A stretch of DNA of 48,234 nucleotides, from the NCBI RefSeq assembly GCF_003148465.1, contig NZ_QGGI01000018.1, positions 1-48,234 of the forward strand. The letters run 5' to 3'. The notes beneath the pieces are model-generated. The model saw nothing but the letters and a program-made list of their open reading frames with translations. It ran no database searches and was not told where the DNA came from. Both the position numbers and the translations under genes were made by a program. The DNA is from Oceanotoga teriensis (GTDB taxonomy: Bacteria > Thermotogota > Thermotogae > Petrotogales > Petrotogaceae). This document shows positions 9,305 to 19,187 of the stretch, one piece after another. Within the stretch, counting starts at the first letter, position 1; each line of letters starts with the position of its first letter.

Positions 9305-9945
9305 TCTTGATATTTTTTCCAATCTTTTAAGAATCTTTCAAGTCCCAAGTCTGTCATAGGATGTTTAAACAATTTTTCTAATACATCGAAAGGAATTGTA
9401 ACAACATCCGCACCAGCCAAAGCAGCTTCTAAAACATGCTCTGAATGTCTAACACTTGCAACAAGAACTTCTGTTTCATATCCATAATTATCGAATATTT
9501 GGATTATTTCTTCTACTATGTCCATACCCGTATTACCTATATCATCCATTCTTCCTATGAATGGGCTTACATATGTAGCACCTGCTTTTGCGGCAAGATA
9601 TGCTTGAAGAGGAGAAAAAATTAAAGTTACATTCGTTTTTATACCTTCTTTTGATAAAGTTTTTACTGCTTTTATTCCTTCATGTGTCATAGGTATTTTA
9701 ACAACTACATGCTCACTCAATTTAATCAATTTATGAGCCTCTTCTATCATACCCTCATAATCAGTGGATACAACTTCGGCACTTACAGGACCTTTTACTG
9801 CATTACATATTTCAACTATTCTGTCCTCAAAAACTGTGTTTTCTTTGGCTACCAATGTAGGATTAGTAGTAACACCATCAACTATACCCCAATCGATACC
9901 TTTTTTAATTTCCTCAATATTAGCTGTGTCTAAAAAAATCTTCAT
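9286..9945 (-). CDS. tal: Transaldolase (short, TalC/Fsa-type)
   Basis: Class I aldolase that transfers dihydroxyacetone units between sugar phosphates in the non-oxidative pentose phosphate pathway. At 219 residues it belongs to the short TalC/MipB/fructose-6-phosphate aldolase group. Motifs are the N-terminal [27 protein letters not shown] with the Schiff-base lysine at residue 83, [20 protein letters not shown] and ASVRHSEHV. Sequence alone does not fully separate transaldolase from fructose-6-phosphate aldolase; transaldolase is the usual activity in Thermotogota. The ATG is preceded by TTAGGAGGG. It is monocistronic and terminated by the hairpin at 9243-9304. Confidence 0.94.
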   Translation of the reverse strand: MKIFLDTANIEEIKKGIDWGIVDGVTTNPTLVAKENTVFEDRIVEICNAVKGPVSAEVVSTDYEGMIEEAHKLIKLSEHVVVKIPMTHEGIKAVKTLSKEGIKTNVTLIFSPLQAYLAAKAGATYVSPFIGRMDDIGNTGMDIVEEIIQIFDNYGYETEVLVASVRHSEHVLEAALAGADVVTIPFDVLEKLFKHPMTDLGLERFLKDWKKYQEYMKNK

Positions 9946-10096
9946 GAATATCCCTCCTAATTAAAATATTTTTCATCACTACTTTAAAACGGGATACATG
10001 ATGCCTGGATAATATAATTATATCAGAAAATATAAATAATCAAAATAAATAAATGAAAATTTTTAACTCTTTGTTTTTAAAAAAATATAAATAATC

Positions 10097-10105
10097 TGTT
10101 ATAAT
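10097..10105 (+). promoter_or_regulatory. Extended -10 promoter of the pheST operon
   Basis: TGTTATAAT with only a poor -35 candidate (TTAAAA, 17 bases upstream). It would give a leader of roughly 175 bases that contains the 16-base-pair hairpin, leaving room for post-initiation control. Confidence 0.5.
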
Positions 10106-10185
10106 ATTAAATGCGGATGATTAAACAAAAAAAACTCTATTAATTTAATTATTTTGGATTAGAATCAAAAATCAAGGAAACTTAT

Positions 10186-10221
10186 CAATTATCTTGTACT
10201 AAATATAGTACAAGATAATTG
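10186..10221. repeat. Perfect 16-bp inverted repeat in the pheST operon leader
   Basis: CAATTATCTTGTACTA (10186-10201) and its exact complement (10206-10221) flank AATA. No T-tract follows in either direction, so it is not a typical terminator. It could be an operator, an RNase processing hairpin or part of an attenuator. No T-box sequence of the kind common upstream of pheST in Firmicutes is visible. Confidence 0.75.
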
Positions 10222-10286
10222 GAAAAACTTAAATTTACATGATACCCCTTTTTGGGAGTTTGCTGATGACGTAGAGGTGAAATAAA

Positions 10287-10907
10287 GTGATAAAAGAGTT
10301 TGAATCAAAAATGTCTGTCATAAAAATCAGTTCACCAAAGATAAATTTTCCTGAAATCTCTTTAGAAGCTGGTGAAAGTATAGGAATATATACAAATTCA
10401 CCATCAAAATATATAAAATATTTTTTTAAAATCATCACAGATCCTTCAAAAAATGCTGAAAAAGTTACAATAAACGAGATTGTAGCAAACACAACTCCAT
10501 GGGTTGGAAGAACTTTTACGCATATTGTGATACCAGAAGTATGGAATGATGATATTTTACAAATATTAAAAAACAAACCAGAAAGACGACATTTAATATT
10601 TATTGGTGCTAAAGATAATCAAATAAAGAAAGAAAAACTTCCTCAAATATCAGAACAAGTACATGAATATCTTAAAAAATGTGCCGTTTTAACTATCACA
10701 GATTCAACAGAATTAATAGAGGCTGTTTGTAAAAAAGTTATAGATACAAATGGCAATGAACTAATATTAACAGAAGAAAAAGTATGTATGGATAAAGATG
10801 GTAATATAGTATCTTTAGATGATGTTGATTGCAATATAAAAAATATAAATATAAAAAAATATAGATTTGTTGGAGAAAAAAACGATTATTTAGAAGATTT
10901 ATTTTAA
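10287..10907 (+). CDS. Uncharacterised cytoplasmic protein, possibly a degenerate ABC-ATPase-like fold
   Basis: A 206-residue protein that I do not recognise, starting at GTG behind AGAGGTG. The stretch SLEAGESIGIYTNSPSKYIKYFFKIIT (about residues 29-55) reads like the start of an ABC ATPase domain in which the Walker A loop has lost its Gly-Lys-Ser. The segments HLIFIGAKD and CAVLTITDSTELIEAVCKKV resemble the Walker B and H-loop regions without the catalytic Asp/Glu and His. If this is right it cannot hydrolyse ATP in the usual way. The resemblance is only by eye. It lies 22 bases before a membrane-protein gene, so the two may form a membrane-associated pair co-expressed with pheST. Confidence 0.6.
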   Translation: MIKEFESKMSVIKISSPKINFPEISLEAGESIGIYTNSPSKYIKYFFKIITDPSKNAEKVTINEIVANTTPWVGRTFTHIVIPEVWNDDILQILKNKPERRHLIFIGAKDNQIKKEKLPQISEQVHEYLKKCAVLTITDSTELIEAVCKKVIDTNGNELILTEEKVCMDKDGNIVSLDDVDCNIKNINIKKYRFVGEKNDYLEDLF

Positions 10908-10929
10908 AATTATATTTAGGGGGTAAAAA

Positions 10930-11760
10930 ATGCCAAAGTATCTTAGAACTATGGCTTATATTTTATTATTGTTTTTTGCCTTTATCATCTTAAATGAGTT
11001 TGCTTATAATAAGAAATTTGATTCCGAACCCTTTTTATTGAAGGGTTATGTTCCTTATGAACTTGAAAAAATAGAAAAAGTTGATGCTTTCCCAAACAAA
11101 GCAAAAGCTTTAATAGAATATAAAGAAAAAACACTTTTTATACACCTTCCAAAAAATGCCGATTATAAAAGTAAAATAATAGATGATATAAATTTATTAG
11201 AATTGAGAATTTCTAAACTCGAAAAAACATTAATTCCTTATTATATTATGATAGATGAAGGTTTAGAAACTCCAGATTTTGTAATATATAAAAATAAATT
11301 TAATATATTCATATATTTATTATCCTTCATGCTTTTTGGAGCTATTTTAGAATTATTTTCAGCAAAAAATTATTTTTTAATTAAATTTAAATACCATAAA
11401 CAAAATTTTAATAAAATAGTATCGATTGTAATATTTTTCTCAATAATGTATTTTATTAATTTTTTTAATATCATATATATAGAAAAATATAATAATTTAA
11501 TACTATTTGCACTTTCTTCAATACTTTTAATAAATTGTTTTGAAAACAAAATTTTTAAATATTCATTATCTATTGTATTGAGTATGATTCCTGTGTTTAT
11601 GAGTTTAAATGATTTAATGATTTTCCTTATAATTTCAATAATAATAAATATAATAATAAACTCAATAAAATTAAAAAAATTAACTTTCATAAAAAGTACT
11701 GGGGAGGTAAATGCAAATGGATTTGAACAAAGATCAGATAATGATGAATCTCAAGAATAA
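10930..11760 (+). CDS. Uncharacterised membrane protein upstream of pheS
   Basis: A 276-residue protein without a recognised family. One N-terminal membrane segment (about 8-25) is followed by a soluble, presumably extracytoplasmic part (about 26-118). Then come about five hydrophobic helices (about 119-245) and a short polar tail. The ATG at 10930 follows AGGGGGTAAAA. Its 3' end overlaps pheS by 44 bases in another frame, and the pheS ribosome-binding site lies inside it. Translation of the two is therefore probably coupled. The function is unknown; its tie to pheST may be only operon packing. Confidence 0.75.
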   Translation: MPKYLRTMAYILLLFFAFIILNEFAYNKKFDSEPFLLKGYVPYELEKIEKVDAFPNKAKALIEYKEKTLFIHLPKNADYKSKIIDDINLLELRISKLEKTLIPYYIMIDEGLETPDFVIYKNKFNIFIYLLSFMLFGAILELFSAKNYFLIKFKYHKQNFNKIVSIVIFFSIMYFINFFNIIYIEKYNNLILFALSSILLINCFENKIFKYSLSIVLSMIPVFMSLNDLMIFLIISIIINIIINSIKLKKLTFIKSTGEVNANGFEQRSDNDESQE

Positions 11761-12733
11761 AATAGATTCTGTAAAAAACCTTGAAGATTTCAAAGTACTC
11801 AAATCAGAGTTCCTTGGAAAAAAAGGTCAAGTAACTCAATTAATGAAAAATATTTCAAAAATTGATAAAGAAAAAAAGAAAGAATATGGTCAAAAAGTTA
11901 ATCAATTAAAATCTGAAATAGAAGATGTTTTAAATTCTTTTATGGAAGAATTAAATGAAAAAAAGAAAAAATCAGAAGAATTAAAAGACTGGGTTGATGT
12001 AACAGTTAGAGGTGCCAAAAATTCTTATGGTAAGGAACATTTAATAAATAAAACAATAAGAGAATCATTTGAAATATTTACAAATCTTGGATTTACAGTG
12101 GTTGAAGGAAATGAAATCGAAGAACCTTGGTTTAATTTTGATGCATTGAATACTCCTGAATGGCATCCTGCAAGAGACATGCAGGACACTTTTTATTTGA
12201 ATCTCGAAAAAACATTATTAAGAACTCATACATCTGGAGTACAAATAAGAACTATGACTAAAATGAATCCACCAATAGCGGTCGTTTCGTCTGGTAGAGT
12301 TTATAGAAAAGATGAAATAGATGCCACACATTCAGCTATGTTTTATCAATTAGAAGGACTTTTTATAGATAAAAAAGTAACTGTTGGAAATCTTAGAAAA
12401 TTTCTCGAAATATACACAAAAAAAATGTTTGGAGATTCTTTAAAGGTATTATTGAGACCAAGTTATTTTCCTTTCGTTGAACCTGGTTTTGAAGTTGATG
12501 TTAGCTGTATAAACTGTGGAGGAAAAGGTTGTAGTGTATGTAAAAATACTGGCTGGATAGAAGTTCTTGGAGCCGGACTTGTTCATCCAAATGTTTTGAA
12601 AAATGTTGGATTCGACCCAGATGAATGGCAAGGATTAGCTTTTGGTGTCGGTGTAGAAAGGATAGCCATGTTAAAATATGGAGTTTCAAATATGAGAGAA
12701 TTTTTCAAAAACGATATAAGATTTGTAGAGTGA
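11717..12733 (+). CDS. pheS: Phenylalanine-tRNA ligase alpha subunit
   Basis: Catalytic subunit of the alpha2-beta2 enzyme that charges tRNA-Phe. The 338 residues comprise an N-terminal coiled coil (about 1-75) and the class II catalytic core. Motif 2 is seen in GRVYRKDEIDATHSAMFYQLEGL and motif 3 in GLAFGVGVERIAMLKYG. The phenylalanine-binding FPFVEPGFEVDV is also present, with a short cysteine-bearing insert (CINCGGKGCSVCKNTGW) between motifs, as in many bacterial PheS proteins. ATG at 11717 is preferred over 11711 because GGGGAGG at 11701-11707 lies too close to the earlier codon. The stop is 13 bases before the pheT start. Confidence 0.97.
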   Translation: MDLNKDQIMMNLKNKIDSVKNLEDFKVLKSEFLGKKGQVTQLMKNISKIDKEKKKEYGQKVNQLKSEIEDVLNSFMEELNEKKKKSEELKDWVDVTVRGAKNSYGKEHLINKTIRESFEIFTNLGFTVVEGNEIEEPWFNFDALNTPEWHPARDMQDTFYLNLEKTLLRTHTSGVQIRTMTKMNPPIAVVSSGRVYRKDEIDATHSAMFYQLEGLFIDKKVTVGNLRKFLEIYTKKMFGDSLKVLLRPSYFPFVEPGFEVDVSCINCGGKGCSVCKNTGWIEVLGAGLVHPNVLKNVGFDPDEWQGLAFGVGVERIAMLKYGVSNMREFFKNDIRFVE

Positions 12734-12746
12734 GGTGCCTAAAAAA

Positions 12747-15107
12747 ATGAATATATCCTTAGAATGGTTAAAAGATTATGTTGATATAAATTTAAATACT
12801 GAAGAGATAGTAGATAGAATCAAATTACATTCAACAAATGTTGAAAAAACAGAGAAATTGGCTCAGGGTATTAAAAATATAGTTATAGGAAAGGTAGAAA
12901 GTGTAAAGGATCATCCAAATGCAGATAGACTTATAATTTGCGATGTAAATATAGGAAAAGAAAATATTCAAATCGTTACGGCTGATAAAAGTGTTAAAAA
13001 AAATCATTTAGTACCGGTAGCTTTAGATGGAGCAATTCTAAAAGATGGCTTTAAAATAAAATCGAGAAAAATGAGAGGCGAATTATCTCAAGGAATGTTT
13101 TGTTCCCTTGAAGAAGTAGATCTTGAAGAAAAATCAGATGAAGTTTATAAAATAAAAGAAGAAGTTCCACTTGGAGTGGATTTTGTAGAATATTTTAAAA
13201 TGAATGATGAAATAATAGAAATTGAAGTTTTTCCGAATAGACCTGATTTACTTTCTTATACTGGAATTGCAAAAGAACTTGAAATAATAGATACGGCTAA
13301 AAACTTTAAATTACCGAGTTTTAAAAAATTAAATAAAAATAATTCATTCGATATCGAAATAACTGATAATAATTGTAAAAGATATTCAGCTGCGATTATA
13401 AAAAATATAAAAGTAAATGCTTCTCCTTTATGGTTGGTAAGAAGACTTGCAACTGCAGGTATAAGGAGCATAAATAATATAGTGGATATAACTAATTATA
13501 TAATGTTAGAAACTGGACATCCAGTTCATGCATTTGATTTAAATTTGATAAAAGATAAAATTATAGTTAGAAAAGCTGTAAAGGGAGAAAAAATACTATT
13601 ACTCGATGAAAAAGAATATGAATTAATGGGAGAAGAAACGCTTATAACAGATAAAGAAAAGATACTTGCAATTGGTGGAGTTATGGGTGGTGAACTTTCA
13701 GGAATAAATGAAAACACGACAAATATTCTTTTAGAAGTAGCATATTTTGATCCCGTAAACACAAGAAAAGTTTCAAAGTATCATAAATTATCTACTGACG
13801 CTTCTTATAGATTTGAAAGAGGTATAGATCCAAATGATGGCGAATTTGTTATGGGAAGACTTGTAAAACTAATAGAAGAAATAGCTAATGGTGTATCTGA
13901 TGGAACAATTACAGACATATATCCAAACAAAATAAATCCAAAAGAAATAAATTTAAGATATACATATCTAAATGAAAAACTTGGGACAATAGTTCCTGAA
14001 GAAAAAGTTCAAAAAATAATAGAAAAATTTAATTTCAAAAAAGAAAAAAATACAGATGGCTGGAAAATATTTCCATCAACTAAAAGACCGGATCTTGAAA
14101 TAGAAGTAGATATGATAGAAGAAATAGGAAGAGTATTTGGATATCATAATATAGAGTCAAAACTTCCAGAAACTACTTTATTTCATGGAGATAAAAATAA
14201 TTTTTTCATGTTTAAATCTGAAATAGCTTCATTGATGATTGGAAACGGTTATAATGAATCTATAACTTTTTCTTTTATGAATATAAACAATATGTGGTTA
14301 GATAAATCAGATTTAAAAATATTGAATCCACTTTCTGCTGAATATGAATATATGAGACCACTTGTAAGTTATGGACTATTAGACTGTTTATCTTACAATT
14401 ACAGAAATCAAAATAGAGATGTAAAATTATTTGAAATTGCAAATATCTATAATACTACATCAGATGGAAAAACAAAAGAAGTTCCACATTTGGCATTTGT
14501 AGCAACAGGAAAAGAAAATCCAAATGATTATACAGATAAAAGAATGATAAATTACTACACTTTTAAAGGTGTATTAGATAATTTGATAGACTTTACAAAT
14601 ATAAAAAACTTAAAAATAAAACGATTGAAAAAAGAAGGATTTTCATATTCTCAAAGTGCTGAAATTTATATAAACGACGATTATATAGGATTTATAGGAT
14701 TATTAGACTCTCAATACGCTGATAAGATTTATGATATAAAAGATAAAGTATATATATGTGAAGTAAATCTTGAAAAAATATATGAATTTTCAAATCCAAT
14801 AAATAAAGAAAATAAAAATTTTGATTATCCGGCAATAAAAAGAGAATATTCTTTTACTGTGCCTATAAATAAAGAGTTTCAGGAAATAGAACAAATAATA
14901 AAAGATTCCGGTAATATAATAGAAAAAATAAATATCTTTGATGTATATAAAGGAAAAGGTATAGATGAAGACAAAATAAGTATAACAATAACAGTAGTTT
15001 ACAGATCTTATGAAAAAACTTTAACCGATGAAGAAATAAACCCTGTGGAAGAAAAATTCTTAAACAAATTAGATTCGATGAATATTAATTTAAGGCAAAA
15101 AGGTTAG
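12747..15107 (+). CDS. pheT: Phenylalanine-tRNA ligase beta subunit
   Basis: Partner of PheS, with editing and tRNA-binding roles. The 786 residues show the usual order: N-terminal MNISLEWLKDYVD, EMAP/tRNA-binding domain (about 38-150, with HPNADRLIICDVNIG), B3/B4 editing domain (about 205-370, with RRLATAGIRSINNIVDITNY and GHPVHAFDL), B5 domain (about 395-465), catalytic-like core, and an FDX-ACB anticodon-binding domain at the C-terminus (about 695-786, YPAIKREYSFTVP). The ATG at 12747 is chosen because GAGGTG is nine bases upstream; the GTG at 12735 lies in that site. Confidence 0.97.
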   Translation: MNISLEWLKDYVDINLNTEEIVDRIKLHSTNVEKTEKLAQGIKNIVIGKVESVKDHPNADRLIICDVNIGKENIQIVTADKSVKKNHLVPVALDGAILKDGFKIKSRKMRGELSQGMFCSLEEVDLEEKSDEVYKIKEEVPLGVDFVEYFKMNDEIIEIEVFPNRPDLLSYTGIAKELEIIDTAKNFKLPSFKKLNKNNSFDIEITDNNCKRYSAAIIKNIKVNASPLWLVRRLATAGIRSINNIVDITNYIMLETGHPVHAFDLNLIKDKIIVRKAVKGEKILLLDEKEYELMGEETLITDKEKILAIGGVMGGELSGINENTTNILLEVAYFDPVNTRKVSKYHKLSTDASYRFERGIDPNDGEFVMGRLVKLIEEIANGVSDGTITDIYPNKINPKEINLRYTYLNEKLGTIVPEEKVQKIIEKFNFKKEKNTDGWKIFPSTKRPDLEIEVDMIEEIGRVFGYHNIESKLPETTLFHGDKNNFFMFKSEIASLMIGNGYNESITFSFMNINNMWLDKSDLKILNPLSAEYEYMRPLVSYGLLDCLSYNYRNQNRDVKLFEIANIYNTTSDGKTKEVPHLAFVATGKENPNDYTDKRMINYYTFKGVLDNLIDFTNIKNLKIKRLKKEGFSYSQSAEIYINDDYIGFIGLLDSQYADKIYDIKDKVYICEVNLEKIYEFSNPINKENKNFDYPAIKREYSFTVPINKEFQEIEQIIKDSGNIIEKINIFDVYKGKGIDEDKISITITVVYRSYEKTLTDEEINPVEEKFLNKLDSMNINLRQKG

Positions 15108-15117
15108 GAGGTGTAAA

Positions 15118-15456
15118 ATGGCAAAAGTATTTGGTGAAAATACTGGTAAAGGTTTTATAAAAGAAGAATCCAATGAAATATTTGCCAAAGCAATGGAAAG
15201 TGCTATATTTAAAGCCCCTGTAAGAAATAAAGATAAAATATATATTTCTGATCTATGGTTTATAACTTCATTACCAAAAGATTTAATATGTGAAATAGTA
15301 AAAGAATTCGGTGAAAATTTAACTATTCCAGAAGATATAAATTTCATATATGATGATAAAAACAGAGAAACTCTTTGGGAAAGAAAAGAAAAAAATTCTG
15401 AAAAAGAAATAAATGATGATTTTAAAAATTCAGATGAAGATGAAATTGAAGAATAA
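15118..15456 (+). CDS. Small acidic protein of unknown function after pheT
   Basis: A 112-residue soluble protein that I do not recognise. Residues 1-80 look folded (SNEIFAKAMESAIFKAPVRN, ISDLWFITSLPKDLICEIVKEFG). The last 30 residues are strongly charged and end in DEDEIEE. The ATG follows AGGAGGTG, 10 bases after the pheT stop, so it is the last gene of the pheST operon before the terminator at 15462-15483. It is not ZapA, which often follows pheT in other bacteria; the cell-division signature and length do not match. Confidence 0.75.
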   Translation: MAKVFGENTGKGFIKEESNEIFAKAMESAIFKAPVRNKDKIYISDLWFITSLPKDLICEIVKEFGENLTIPEDINFIYDDKNRETLWERKEKNSEKEINDDFKNSDEDEIEE

Positions 15457-15461
15457 AAAAT

Positions 15462-15489
15462 AGAGCAGGATTATTCCTGCTCTTTCTTT
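15462..15489. terminator. Bidirectional terminator between the pheST operon and the MFS gene
   Basis: AGAGCAGGA (15462-15470) pairs with TCCTGCTCT (15475-15483), loop TTAT, followed by TTCTTT on the plus strand and TTTTTT on the minus strand. Confidence 0.85.
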
Positions 15490-16681
15490 AAGAGTTATTG
15501 CCATATAATTCCTCTAAGATCTTTCCCTTTTTTATAGGCTTAAATAACTTAAACAATACAATAAACGCAAAAAAATAAAATATTGAACTAATCAAAAACA
15601 GCCACGTGTATCCATTGGGGAGAGATACGATCAAACCAAACATAATGGCTGCAATTGATCTTGCAAAAAAATTAAAAGACTCTCTAAAAGAGTTAATTGT
15701 TGTAACTTTATTTTTAGGTAAAGAACTCAGCACAACCGTCATAGTAACTGGATTTGTCATATTCATAAAAGAGAATCTCAGAGCATAAAGAATTACAAAT
15801 AAATACGCACTTTTAACAAATCCAAGACTTATTATCAGTGGAACAACAAGACCAGATAAAACCATAACATACTTCATAGGCCCTATTTTTTTTGAAAATA
15901 CTGGTGAAAAAATAGATCCCATAGCTGCACCAAATTGAGCTATAGAAAGAGAAATACCTATTAAAGTTGGAGGCATATCGAACAAATCTTTAAATATTAA
16001 ATTCCCAAAATTTACAAAAAGACCTGCTCCAAAACTTATCATAAATGTTCTTATATAATAATACTTTAAAATATACAGTTCATCTTCTTTAAAATCTGAA
16101 ATGTTAAATATATCTTTAAATTTTGTGTTCTCGTTCTTATCACTCTCAGGTATATTATACAACAAAATATTAGAAATTATATAAGCAATTGCTGAAATAT
16201 ATAAAGTAATTTTAAATCCAATAAATTCTCCCAAAAAACCTCCAAGAAAATTCCCAAATAATCCACTTCCCATAGTAACCCCAAAATTAAAACCAAAAGC
16301 TTTTCCTCTAATTGAATTATCAGTTATATCTATTATATATGAATTCAATAACATCATTCTGGATGTCATAAAGCCACCAGAAAAAAAAGATAAAGTCAAA
16401 AGAAAAGTTTTAATTGGAAAGGTGACTCTTAAAAAAAGCAAAAGTCCAAATCCATAAGATGCAAAGTATAAAAGTTTTTTCTTACCAAATCTATCTCCAA
16501 GAACGCCTATTAAAATACCTAAAAAAGCAGATCCAATCATTTCAATAGAAGTTATAGTACCAATAAAATCATTTTCAAAACCTATATTCCTTAGATAAAG
16601 GTTAAAGACAACTTTATATATGGCCCAAAAAATACTGCTACAAAAAGAATACAATATTAAATTTTTTAAATTTTTAGACAT
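15488..16681 (-). CDS. Major facilitator superfamily transporter
   Basis: A 397-residue inner-membrane carrier with about 12 hydrophobic helices. The MFS loop signature GVLGDRFGKKKLLY lies between helices 2 and 3 (about residue 60). Helix 5 contains GVTMGSGLFGNFLGGFLGE, a glycine-rich stretch seen in antiporter-type MFS exporters. The ATG at 16681 follows GGAGGATGAG; an in-frame TTG four codons upstream lies inside that site. It is monocistronic. The substrate cannot be told; drug or sugar efflux are both possible. Confidence 0.88.
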   Translation of the reverse strand: MSKNLKNLILYSFCSSIFWAIYKVVFNLYLRNIGFENDFIGTITSIEMIGSAFLGILIGVLGDRFGKKKLLYFASYGFGLLLFLRVTFPIKTFLLTLSFFSGGFMTSRMMLLNSYIIDITDNSIRGKAFGFNFGVTMGSGLFGNFLGGFLGEFIGFKITLYISAIAYIISNILLYNIPESDKNENTKFKDIFNISDFKEDELYILKYYYIRTFMISFGAGLFVNFGNLIFKDLFDMPPTLIGISLSIAQFGAAMGSIFSPVFSKKIGPMKYVMVLSGLVVPLIISLGFVKSAYLFVILYALRFSFMNMTNPVTMTVVLSSLPKNKVTTINSFRESFNFFARSIAAIMFGLIVSLPNGYTWLFLISSIFYFFAFIVLFKLFKPIKKGKILEELYGNNS

Positions 16682-16943
16682 CTCATCCTCCAAAAAAGGT
16701 TTGTCTTACTAACTATATTATACCATCAACATGATATAATATTAATTTTTCAATATCAAATTAATTAAATTACAAATATATTAAATAAAACTAATACCAT
16801 CATAAAAAACGTAAAAAAGAAGTGTTATCATATATGTATAAACAAAAACAAAGATTATTTTAGCATTTAAATGATTTTTGTTTATAATCAAAAATATTTA
16901 TCTATAATTATTTATAAACACGGATAATCTGTTTTTTTAAAAC

Positions 16944-16972
16944 TTGATGAAATCCGATATAAATGATATTAT
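16944..16972 (+). promoter_or_regulatory. groES-groEL promoter
   Basis: TTGATG (16944-16949), a 17-base spacer ending in TGA, then TATTAT (16967-16972). This is a housekeeping-type promoter, with the CIRCE operator starting nine bases after the -10. Confidence 0.8.
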
Positions 16973-16980
16973 AAAAATAG

Positions 16981-17007
16981 TTAGCACTCAAACAAAGTAA
17001 GTGCTAA
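16981..17007. promoter_or_regulatory. CIRCE operator (HrcA binding site)
   Basis: TTAGCACTC, nine bases, then AAGTGCTAA. The consensus is TTAGCACTC-N9-GAGTGCTAA, so only one base differs. It sits at the transcription start of groES-groEL, which implies heat-shock control by an HrcA repressor encoded elsewhere. Confidence 0.95.
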
Positions 17008-17052
17008 AAAATATAAAAAAATACATCTAATAAATATAAGGAGGTATTACAA

Positions 17053-18973
<1,921 letters not shown>

Positions 18974-18989
18974 TAATAATTCCTTCTGA

Positions 18990-19022
18990 AATAGGTACGC
19001 AAATGCGTACCTATTTTTTTTT
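18990..19022 (+). terminator. Terminator after groEL
   Basis: AATAGGTACGCA (18990-19001) pairs with TGCGTACCTATT (19004-19015) and is followed by a run of T. Confidence 0.9.
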
Positions 19023-19043
19023 ATTAAATTTCACAATATATCA

Positions 19044-19052
19044 TGGTATAAT
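19044..19052 (+). promoter_or_regulatory. Extended -10 upstream of the ABC importer operon
   Basis: TGGTATAAT with a weak -35 (TTAAAT, 19024-19029, 14 bases before the TGG). The untranslated leader would be about 130 bases, all A/T-rich; no operator is evident in it. Confidence 0.5.
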
Positions 19053-19187
19053 ATTAATACAAAATTATCTTTTTATTTATATTTATAATACTATATTAAT
19101 TTTTATTAATAAAACAAAATATTTCTATAAAATATATAAAATAAGTCATAGTAAAATATTTGAAGATTAAATAAGGGGGTTTAAAAA

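Larger units (their letters stand above)
9946..10286. other. Divergent intergenic region (341 bases)
   Basis: No gene is seen. It contains an extended -10 for the transaldolase gene on the minus strand (TGATATAAT, 10025-10017). It also holds an extended -10 for the downstream plus-strand operon (TGTTATAAT, 10097-10105), the strong hairpin at 10186-10221, and a leader of about 65 bases with a small C-run/G-run hairpin (CCCC at 10245-10248 pairing with GGG at 10254-10256) before the GTG start at 10287. Confidence 0.6.
16682..17052. other. Divergent MFS-groES intergenic region (371 bases)
   Basis: No gene is seen. Contents: an extended -10 for the MFS gene (TGGTATAAT, minus, 16725-16717), a further TGATATAAT on the plus strand (16732-16740) that lacks a -35 box, very A/T-rich sequence with a loose inverted repeat (TATAAACAAAAA near 16836 with TTTTTGTTTATA near 16874), then the groES promoter and CIRCE operator. 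Confidence 0.6.

Noticed and set aside
10222-10286. CTGATGACG near the ribosome-binding site suggested a fluoride riboswitch 3' end or a hammerhead ribozyme core.
   Set aside because: The 5' GG-GATG stem-loop of the fluoride riboswitch is absent. For a hammerhead, only a one- or two-base-pair stem II can form before GAAA.
9946-10286. T-box riboswitch in front of the pheST operon.
   Set aside because: No GGGTGGNACCGCG-type antiterminator sequence and no specifier-loop layout were found.
15118-15456. ZapA or another cell-division protein downstream of pheT.
   Set aside because: The length is close, but the sequence lacks ZapA features and has an acidic tail; left as unknown.
16732-16740. TGATATAAT on the plus strand as a second, distal groES promoter.
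   Set aside because: There is no -35 match and it is 300 bases from groES; the promoter at 16944-16972 next to CIRCE is sufficient.
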